Assembly (NCBI GenBank): GCA_009760855.2
Contig: WPIO01000054.1
Location: 178,501 to 242,500, forward strand
DNA length: 64,000 nucleotides
Direction: 5' to 3'
DNA from: Cristatella mucedo
Lineage: Eukaryota; Bryozoa; Phylactolaemata; Cristatellidae
The position numbers and the translations under genes were made by a program. This document shows positions 56,415 through 64,000 of this stretch, piece after piece (within the stretch, counting starts at the first letter, position 1; every line of letters starts with the position of its first letter). A model generated the notes under the pieces. That model had not been told where the DNA came from, did no database searches, and saw only the letters and a list, made by a program, of their open reading frames with translations.

Positions 56415-57100
56415 CAGTAATAATAATAATAATAATGCACTCGATAAAGCGCCCTCGGAGAACTCTCTAGGAGAATCTCTTTCTAGGTGCTTTACATTTG
56501 CGGCAAAGGGAAATGCAATTGAGTGGTGAGTAAAATCATGCTTGACAAACAAACATGAATAAAATGGTTAGGGGTGACATGCACAGGGTCAGCATGCAAA
56601 TGTGGTTAGTGGCAGCATGCACAGTGTCAGCACGCATAAGCACATCAAGGACGAATCACAGGGACCCACTAAATGCTGTCCTAAATAGATGTGTTTTCAA
56701 GTTCTTTTTAAATGTGGTCAAGTCATGGGATGTTCTGACGCAAGTCGGGGGGGGAAGTTCCAGGCTTTGGGAGCATACGAACTAAATGCACGGTCTCCAA
56801 AGGATTTGAGGTTTGTACGAGGTAATTGTAGACTGTTGGATTCCGAAAAGCGGGTGGTACGATGCTTGGCCTGGTGGGGAAGTAGATCTGAGAGATAGGC
56901 TGGAGCCAAATAATGAAGTGACCTAAAAGTGAGCGACAAAACCTTGAAGTCAATCCGTTGCTTGACTGGTAGCCAGTGTAGGTCGGCGAGAAGTGGTGTG
57001 ATGTGGCAACTGCGACGCTCATGACGGACAAGCCTAGCTGTGGAGTTTTGCACCAGCTGCAATCGCCTGATCGCACATGCCGGTCGGCCAGTAAGCTGAG
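56415..57100 (-). mobile_element. L2-A LINE, 5'-truncated 3' end
   Basis: Minus-strand translation: LQLVQNSTARLVRHERRSCH, LHWLPVKQRIDFKVLSLTFR, YLSDLLPHQAKHRTTRFSES and GDRAFSSYAPKAWNF, then the 3' UTR and the tail at 56415-56530. One long frame (to 57167) remains open through this part. It is nearly identical to 10965-11480, including the 3' UTR. Confidence 0.88.
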
Positions 57101-57500
57101 CACGCTCGCTGTTATGAATTGCATATTCAGCGTTCCCCTGCAGCGTGTTGTTCGTAGCCACCCCCACCGTGAGCTGCCCTCTGCGAGGTGTGTGTATGTG
57201 CCGCGATAGTGAATCCCCGGTGTTGCAGCCGATGTAGTAGCAATGTAGCTATGGCTTGTAATTGTGCGGATTGCAGCCGTCTTCGAGAGTTCGCAGGTCC
57301 GGTCCAAGAATGCGGTCCTCTCACGTCTGGAAGGTTTACTTTGTTTGCCCTGCGTCCCCTCAGCCTTACGCATTAGGGCCCCCAGTTGTTCAGTCAAGTT
57401 CTCCTGCTGTTTTTGGCACATTCGATATTGTTATAAAGAGGTTCAATCAAACTGCTGCTCGTCTTGCCCAGCAACGCGGCGAGCGGGCGGCTTAGCTGCA
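57101..57500 (-). other. Unassigned frame next to L2-A
   Basis: A minus-strand frame containing CQKQQENLTEQLGALMRKAE looks like a short coiled coil. It could belong to a gag-like transposon protein. No further domain is visible. Confidence 0.2.
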
Positions 57501-59008
57501 GCGAGGCGGTGCTCGGTGGAAAGTGGTCGACCCCTCTATCGCATAAACTCGATCGCATGCCTTGGCCCTATCGTGCAATGCGGCTGGCAATATTGACAAG
57601 CCACAAGGCAAGTGGCAAGGCCAATCGTCTTGGCTGCTTAGCCAACCGATGATCATGGCTTTATTATTCGAAGTAATACGACTAACTACATTCCAGACGC
57701 TACGCAGCAAGTCGGTGGCTTACATTCAAGACAAATGCAAAACGCCACCGTTACCACGGTGACGTTACCACGGTAACGTTACCGTGGTAACGTTACCACG
57801 GTGACGGCAGTGGCTGAGCTTTCTCGGGTTTCACGAATATTCACGAGGAGAAAGAACTATATAAAAGGACATCCAGGAAAAGAACGCACTTGTTACAAAA
57901 TGAACAGCTGCAACCAAGCTTCACTCCAGCAATTCGACGGTGGATATACTGAGATCTCAGGTGCATAAAATTAAGCAAATCTTCACTGAAGCATACAGTG
58001 AAGAAAGAGACCCCTCGTGGGAGTTGTCTCCCTACGATGCAGATTCCAGCTGTTGAGTTCGATTTGCTTAGGCGACCAAACACCAGACGAAGGGCAGACT
58101 CTGGTGAATTCTGGCATCTCCTACATCAAAAAAGTTAGTGGCAAACAGTTGAGCACCGGCTGTAGGTTGACGCGGCAAAATGCAAAATCTTACGACAGAC
58201 CCGATTATCAGGATCAGCCACAAAGACTGATGGCCCAGAATCTGAAGCTGAGGGTGGCCAAAATCTCCGACTCCACTTGAATCATATATCCCCACTCGGT
58301 CTGACTCCCTCGCGAATGTCTATCGGGTCGCTTCATATGCATCCGATCTGTGTTCAGTACCCGATCACATTGCACTACAGCCTGGCACGATACCTGGCAT
58401 CCGTCTGACAAGGAGTGCATCTGAGGCTAACAAGCTAGCTATGACCCACGTTATTTTGCCGAAATATCCAGTCAAATTTTAAGTTTTTAGAGCAGTGTCA
58501 ACAACTAGGTGCGCTAAGAAACCCGACATTTTTCCTATGCACGCACTCTAGTCAAAACCGGTGTGTACATCTGCAATGCTGCTGCCTGTTTTAAGGTTAA
58601 GCAAAGAAAAATCGAGCGAAGTGTCTTTCATTAAATAATTAAACCATCATGTTATTAAATTATTTTAAATCACGGTGCACGAACTTTTTCCTTGGCCTTA
58701 TATAACCGCGTACGATTGGTGAAATGAACGGTACGTGTGAGTAGTGCCCCCCTTCTCCCCCCCAACTCTATCTGCTGCTCCGCAGCTGCTGCTGCTGAGC
58801 CGTGACAGAGAGTGTCACGCGCGGTATGCTTGCTGAGGTGTTCGACCACGTGGTCTAGTTTGTCGCGATAAGCTGGAAGCTCAGTGCAAAGCGTCAGTCA
58901 CCTGGGGACCGATGCCTGAAAGGAGGAGGGAGAGGCGCTGCTGCAGTGCTGCTGCTCACCCCAGCACAGGTGCCGGCAGGGGCGACGCGGCAGGTCGCGC
59001 GCGCCCCC
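57501..59008. other. Stonin 3' flank, no gene recognised
   Basis: Apart from the palindromic array at 57750-57805, nothing is assignable. No clear AATAAA polyadenylation signal for the minus-strand stonin gene was found close to its stop. Confidence 0.35.
57750..57805. repeat. Four tandem 14-bp palindromic units
   Basis: GTTACCACGGTGAC, GTTACCACGGTAAC, GTTACCGTGGTAAC and GTTACCACGGTGAC are contiguous. Each unit is itself a near-palindrome, so the array can fold on itself. Confidence 0.95.
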
Positions 59009-59330
59009 CTACAAGTCGAGCAGACGACCCACGGCCGCCTCTGCAGCGGGCGCAGCAGGCTGCGCTGCGGCCGCCTGCGGCCCTGCTGCTGCTGCTTCCT
59101 CCTGCTGCTCGGCGCTGCCGCTCGGGCTGCGCACGGACGCATCAGGAACGATCGAATCGTCGTCCGACGAAGATGACGAACTAGCACCAAAGCGAGCATC
59201 GTCGGCCGGCCCTGCCAAAGCCACGGCGGCGTCTGGCTCGGCGTCCACGGCGTCCTGCTGTGGTGGCGCGTCTTTCGGTAGTAGGTCTTTAATCTCCCTC
59301 TCGAAGCTCATCTCGACTGTATAATTGAAC
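59009..59330 (-). CDS. STON: Stonin-like gene, last exon
   Basis: The acceptor GTGCTGCAG precedes 59330. The exon supplies the third base of an Arg codon, then FNYTVEMSFEREIKDLLPKD, which completes the final strand of the mu-homology domain, followed by a tail of about 85 residues rich in Ala, Asp, Ser and Gln. The protein ends GRLLDL before TAG (59009-59011). LLDL resembles a clathrin box. Stonins are cargo adaptors that link synaptotagmin to AP-2 and clathrin during synaptic-vesicle endocytosis. Phase 2 matches the donor at 59521, across a 190-base intron. Confidence 0.72.
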
Positions 59331-59520
59331 CTGCAGCACACCGTTAGGTTCGAAGTTCACGCTCGCCAGACGCGACAGCAGAGCCACAATACGCCTCGCG
59401 CAGCAGTGAGCGCTCAATGACATGTCGAGCGTGGCAAACATCATGCCCAGCCCAGGCATGCCCAGGGCAATGAAGCACACTTCGACAGCATAAGCAGTCG
59501 CAGCAGCAGCAGCAGCGTAC

Positions 59521-59713
59521 CTGGCGTGATGGTACACCCACTTCTCTAGAGGCTCCGAGCTCGAACAGTTTGATATGGATCTAATTGCAGTCCCAGACAC
59601 CGTCGTGTGAGGCATGGTAAACTCGACGGCGGCATTCAATTGAAAGGCGTCGGGTATGACGTCGTGCGGTCCCAGCTCTAGCCGCAGGGCGAAGTAGTGG
59701 CTCTTGTATGCTC
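59521..59713 (-). CDS. STON: Stonin-like gene, mu-homology domain exon
   Basis: Encodes 63 full codons from AYKSHYFALRLELGPHD through NAAVEFTMPHTTVSGTAIRS to EPLEKWVYHHA. The pattern F-T-M-P, S-G, I-R-S and K-W-V-x-x-x-A-R is the C-terminal subdomain of the AP-complex mu/stonin homology domain (AP-2 mu has FEVP, SGLKVR and KWVRYIGR at the same spacing). VEFTMP and AYKSH are stonin-like rather than AP-like. The acceptor TGTTGCAG (phase 1) and donor GCCAG before GTACGC (phase 2) fit both neighbours. This region in stonins binds synaptotagmin C2 domains. Confidence 0.8.
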
Positions 59714-61383
59714 CTGCAACAGCTCCCCCGAGGGGTGCAAGGCAATAATGGCCGAACTGGGAGGGTGCTGAGAGCTCTCTCTCTCCCCCCTCCCCACTGC
59801 TTGTCGTGTTTCTGCGTCTGCCAGCCTTTCTTTTCCCATCTCCATCGCTCTCCATCTCCCTTCCTCACTCACTCAGTCTCTTGTCAGGCATGACTGCACC
59901 GAGCCGAATGGCGTCTATCTCACCACCGAGCCACGGCCGCTGGGTAGGAGTTACACAGAGCGCAGCAGCAGGAGCACCGTATCCGCACAACTCTGCTCTG
60001 CCAAAGGCGTTCATTAGCCGCATGCGATCGGCGGACAGACGAACTGGATGGCGGGCAGGCACACGCGGCTGCTCGAAATGGCGGCAGCATCAGAACCACG
60101 CATTGCAAGCATCAGGCCAACTGTCAGACTGAGCTGAGCCACCAAAGGCGAGCTCCGACTTCACGAAGCCGGTTGCTGCTTGGGTCCTTCAAGATGGCAA
60201 TTACTCACTGGCTGTTGCAAGCAGCAGTGAAAATCCTTGATGCCCTTCTGCGGCTATAGGAATGAAGCTGCTGAATCAGCAGCAATTTACTTTACATGCT
60301 CCACCCTGCAGAGGGTCAGGCCACAGTGTAGGGGTCGAGCCCCGGTGCACAGGCTAGGCATCAGTGCAACCGCACAACTGCTGCCTCTGCAACGGCTGTC
60401 CTACAGCTACTAAAGGCCAATGGAGCACATAGATGTGCGATGGATGGGCTATGACTACAGGCTCTTGGAAAAATGGAAACGGCATTAAGAGACACGTTAC
60501 GAGACACGTACCGTTAAGAGACAAGCATCAAGAGATCTGTTCGGTAGACTATGTGGGTTTCACTTGACGACTAGAAGTCGGCTCCACTTCACAGCTCTTC
60601 TAAAGAGCTAGCGGGGATGAGAGGAGCTACTTTGCTTGCATTGGCGACTAGATGAGTGGCCGTGTGGGAATATCGACGAGCAGCACGCTGCTGCCATCGG
60701 CAGCCAATCGTTAGCCACGAGCTCTCGATTCGACTGATCGAAACGAAATGGCTTGGATCAATGCTCTTCAATGGATCAATGCTCTTCAATGGATCAATGC
60801 TCCAAGACTGTGCTGGTGTTGGGCGTAGCTTCGGATTACTAATAAGATTACTGAGTATACAATATTCTTTAAACTGCAGGTTCGAGTGAATCTCGACCAA
60901 GCCCACAAAATTAGCCAATGGAGAAATATCATTGATCTTGTGAACAACAAATTCGGAAAAGTCAATCTAAGCATACAGTAATATTCACAGTTAATTGCAC
61001 CACCGAGGAAATCCCTAGGGTGCCAAGAAAGAGATTTGAGTTCTCTGAGGGTGCTTTATTAAGTGCATTATTATTATTATTAGGGTAACTTGCCACTGAT
61101 CGATCTAGCAAAAAGGAAAATGCAAGTTGACAAGATTGAGGGAACAGATCATCAAAGATGGGATGGACGAAGCCGAAAGGAAATCACACATAGATATAGC
61201 TAGACGTAGATGTAGATGTCTCAAACATCCAGGGCAGAAACTAAGTCCTTGGCATAAAGCAAAGCACATGTCTCGATTGCATACCAAGCACACTCTGAAC
61301 GCTCTGGGAAAACCAACACCAACAGTGTAACTTCAGGAACGAGAATGTTCGGAGGTTCCTGCAGATAATGCACGGCCACTTAC
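59714..61383 (-). other. Stonin-like gene intron
   Basis: 1,670 bases, GTAAGT to TTGCAG. It contains a TGGATCAATGCTCTTCAA triplication (60760-60800) and an L2-A tail (61010-61080). No other feature is recognised. Confidence 0.65.
61010..61080 (+). mobile_element. L2-A 3' tail in the stonin intron
   Basis: GTGCCAAGAAAGAGATTTGA, then GGTGCTTTATTAAGTGCATT and TTATTATTATT. Confidence 0.75.
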
Positions 61384-61506
61384 CTTGATTGCGCAGAGGC
61401 AAACAGTCGATTCTCCACACCACGGAATGAAAAACATGCTCATATTTCGCATCGCCCACTGAGCACTGCAACGTAGACGAGCCGCTGCCGTGGGCACGCG
61501 AATGAC
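61384..61506 (-). CDS. STON: Stonin-like gene, mu-homology domain exon
   Basis: The frame reads STLQCSVGDAKYEHVFHSVVW and then RIDCLPLRNQ before a perfect donor, CAAG followed by GTAAGT (61383-61378), in phase 1. VGxAKYEHxFxxxVWRIxxLP is a hallmark of stonin mu-homology domains, and AP-2 mu has VVWKIKRFPGG at the same place. Joined to the next exon it continues NQ-G-AYKSH without a break. The 5' boundary is less sure. CCCAG before 61506 keeps phase with the donor at 63906. The stronger acceptor TTCATCAG before 61549 would add 14 codons and start in phase 0, needing a different upstream exon. Confidence 0.75.
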
Positions 61507-61639
61507 CTGGGCATGTCAGGGCATCTAGTGCACAGAAGGCTAGCCGCAACTGATGAAGCAAACACAATAGGGCAATGCATGGCTGGCTCTGTTTACTACA
61601 GCAGTACGCCGGGATTTGGCTTAAGAGTGTCGGAGGCAA

Positions 61640-62340
61640 TTTATACGCGAGACTTCAAGCCTGCCTGCCTGCCCGTGTTAAAAAAGCACTAGAAAAGCTA
61701 CTAGATAGCAGCGCAATCGGAAAGGCACTGGCCCCCTGGAAAAACTTGCTGCTGCATGATCATTCGCGGCTCGAGGCATATTGTCTGCTCTCAGTCGTCA
61801 CACGGCAGACGGCCTTAAGTCTTTAGACATTAAGAAAATAAAGATAGCCAGGCTGGTGCCATACTGGCTACAGCTCCGATTGTGTGTGCTAGATGACAAT
61901 TGTAGCTCCCACATGCTTAATAGGGCCGTCCATGCCGGGTCATCCTACCACATAAGGGCCAGGCCATTGTTGCAGTCCTTAGTACAGAGACCTAATGAGC
62001 CAGAAGGTTGGCCACCAACTGTGAGCAGCTGGCAAGTCGAGTGGATGGGCCACTACCGGCAGCCAAACTTGTGGGCACTCATTTCAATGCAAAGGCAGGA
62101 TGCTCTGGTGAAGCTGCATCTGTTGACACCCTCAGATCATCGAGATTACCTACTACACAAGGAGCTCACAAGGAGCCGATACGAGGAGATGCCAAAGCGC
62201 TAGCAATCGCTCGACGATTCTGATCGTATCATCTCGGCTTTCTGATGATTCTAATCTGACGTTACAATCGAGTCGCAGGCAGTACGTGAGCTCAATGTGC
62301 TATGCAAGGTCCAGGGCTAAACGCTGTGCACAAGTGAAAA
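61640..62340. other. Intronic sequence, no feature recognised
   Basis: A plus-strand frame (61781-62203, 140 codons) has protein-like composition but no known domain. It is antisense to the stonin gene and may be transposon-derived. Confidence 0.3.
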
Positions 62341-62355
62341 AGGGCATGAGCTTCA

Positions 62356-63430
62356 TGCTGAGATGCAAGCATCGACCGAGCTTCATGCTAAGATGCAAGC
62401 ATCGACCGAGCTTCATGCTAAGATGCAAGCATCGACCGAGCTTCATGCTAAGATGCAAGCATCGACCGAGCTTCATGCTAAGATGCAAGCATCGACCGAG
62501 CTTCGTGCTAAGATGCAAGCATCGACCGAGCTTCATGCTAAGATGCTAGCATCGACCGAGCTTCGTGCTAAGATGCTAGCATCGACCGAGCTTCATGCTA
62601 AGATGCAAGCATCGACCGAGCTTCGTGCTAAGATGCAAGCATCGACCGAGCTTCATGCTAAGATGCTAGCATCGACCGAGCTTCATGCTAAGATGCTAGC
62701 ATCGACCGAGCTTCGTGCTAAGATGCTAGCATCGACCGAGCTTCGTGCTAAGATGCTAGCATCGACCGAGCTTCATGCTAAGATGCTAGCATCGACCGAG
62801 CTTCATGCTAAGATGCCAGCATCGACCGAGCTTCGTGCTAAGATGCAAGCATCGACCGAGCTTCGTGCTAAGATGCTAGCATCGACCGAGCTTCATGCTA
62901 AGATGCTAGCATCGACCGAGCTTCATGCTGAGATGCAAGCATCGACCGAGCTTCATGCTAAGATGCTAGCATCGACCGAGCTTCATGCTAAGATGCAAGC
63001 ATCGACCGAGCTTCGTGCTAAGATGCAAGCATCGACCGAGCTTCGTGCTAAGATGCAAGCATCGACCGAGCTTCATGCTAAGATGCTAGCATCGACCGAG
63101 CTTCATGCTAAGATGCTAGCATCGACCGAGCTTCATGCTAAGATGCAAGCATCGACCGAGCTTCGTGCTAAGATGCAAGCATCGACCGAGCTTCGTGCTA
63201 AGATGCAAGCATCGACCGAGCTTCATGCTAAGATGCTAGCATCGACCGAGCTTCATGCTAAGATGCTAGCATCGACCGAGCTTCATGCTAAGATGCTAGC
63301 ATCGACCGAGCTTCATGCTAAGATGCTAGCATCGACCGAGCTTCATGCTAAGATGCTAGCATCGACCGAGCTTCATGCTAAGATGCTAGCATCGACCGAG
63401 CTTCATGCTAAGATGCTAGCATCGACCAAA
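62356..63430 (+). repeat. 30-bp minisatellite, about 36 copies
   Basis: The unit contains GCATCGACCGAGCTTC followed by RTGCTAAGATGC and W-AGC. Almost all variation is at two sites: CAA/CTA and CAT/CGT. Five-unit blocks repeat (62971-63120 equals 63121-63270), showing higher-order duplication. One plus frame is open for 356 codons and would give a decapeptide repeat based on MQASTELHAK. The array lies between two stonin exons and on the opposite strand, so I treat it as intronic minisatellite, not as a gene. Confidence 0.93.
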
Positions 63431-63433
63431 TAA

Positions 63434-63905
63434 GTCAGATTGGTCCGATAAGCTGGACTATGGCCAAATTCCATAGCCACACATCTGTTCGTTGCTCGCA
63501 GACAGCTTGGCAACCAGAAGTTGGTTGCAGTCGATGCGCCCGATCAAGGCACACGATTTCAAATATCGAGGTATATCGGATATCGAGGCGCCCGATGCAA
63601 GGGTCGTCGGTATGTTGACATCCCAGCTGCACATAAGCAGTAACTCCCAGCATTGCTTGATCGCATACTCATTTTCTTAGTGCCACTTCAACGTTCAGCG
63701 AGATGGTCCATACCATAAAGGGGATAATTGTTTAGCACTCAAAGGATGCTCCTAGCAAAGAGTCACAGATAGCCACTGGCCCCTAAGAGGACTAGCCGGA
63801 CACAAACTGGAGAGATTCAGGGGCGCTGAAGTAAGATCGGTGAGTCGGGGAACGCTGGACGTTGAGCATGAAGACAAAGTGGATCAAACACGGCCGGCCA
63901 CTCAC
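63434..63905. other. Intronic sequence, no feature recognised
   Basis: A short plus frame with no known motif. GATATCGAGG/ATATCGAGGT words repeat at 63565-63590. Confidence 0.3.
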
Positions 63906-63984
63906 CGCTCTGCAGCCGAACCCGAAGAGAAGCATGCTGTTTACTCTCTAGTCTTTCCAGCAAGCACGCCTCACAGTGCCCTCC
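63906..63984 (-). CDS. STON: Probable upstream stonin-like exon, 5' end uncertain
   Basis: The minus-strand frame ACLLERLESKQHASLRVRLQ ends at AGAGCG before GTGAGT (63905-63900), a near-perfect donor in phase 1. This phase fits the acceptor at 61506. SLRVRL resembles the basic SLRAR/SVKAK stretch that precedes the VGxAKYE segment in stonins. The acceptor could be GGCTGGCAG (exon from 63984) or CACTGTGAG (exon from 63969). The rest of the gene lies beyond the window end. Confidence 0.45.
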
Positions 63985-64000
63985 CTGCCAGCCCTATGCC

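Noticed and set aside
62363-63433. 356-codon decapeptide-repeat protein
   Set aside because: A 30-bp unit without a stop is automatically open for the whole array. No signal peptide, flanking coding sequence or splice context supports it, and it is antisense within the stonin intron.

Overview
This is eukaryotic, metazoan DNA, most likely from an invertebrate. It has spliced genes with GT-AG introns, abundant L2/CR1-type LINEs, tRNA-derived SINEs, an LTR retrotransposon, microsatellites and satellites, and no operons or bacterial signals. I cannot name the species. The open reading frames seen in the GC-rich parts are mostly random openness, not genes.

Two host genes can be supported, both on the minus strand. 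(1) An Nkx2.1-type NK2 homeobox gene has two coding exons (40009-39487 and 37753-36879). They join in phase to give a 465-residue protein with the NK2 homeodomain at residues 254-313 and a C-terminal GRAW matching the vertebrate GRTW end. It sits in a CpG-rich block of about 7 kb (36.4-43.8 kb). (2) The 3' part of a stonin-like endocytic adaptor gene has four minus-strand exons (about 63984-63906, 61506-61384, 59713-59521, 59330-59009). Together they rebuild the C-terminal half of a mu-homology domain and an acidic tail ending in a clathrin-box-like LLDL. Its 5' part lies beyond the window.

The rest is mainly repeats. Family LINE-B (APE endonuclease plus RT, L2/CR1 superfamily) has one nearly full-length copy at 26.6-31.8 kb. 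That copy is split by a precise LTR-element insertion (27558-29389, 5-bp target duplication GTGTG, antisense gag). Older LINE-B pieces lie at 1-0.77, 1.65-2.05, 3.0-3.9, 23.0, 26.2, 32.0-32.6 and 45.6 kb. Family L2-A has three long 3' ends on the minus strand (11.0-11.75, 46.2-47.2 and 56.4-57.1 kb), one on the plus strand (18.3-19.0 kb) and many short tails ending in TTATTATT. SINE-1 (tRNA-like head, L2-A-like tail) and SINE-2 (tRNA-like, strong B box) are scattered throughout.

Tandem arrays include a CTCTGT hexamer array (5.06-5.45 kb), a seven-copy 118-bp satellite (25.34-26.16 kb), a 13-bp array (35 kb) and a 30-bp minisatellite of about 36 copies inside the stonin intron (62.36-63.43 kb). 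Several perfect or near-perfect hairpins, including a 40-bp perfect palindrome, recur across the window and are not explained by the known repeat families.

Layout: 0-26 kb repeat-rich and gene-poor; 26-33 kb nested retrotransposons; 36-44 kb Nkx2.1 and its CpG-rich surroundings; 44-59 kb mixed AT-rich and GC-rich non-coding DNA with L2-A copies; 59-64 kb stonin 3' exons.
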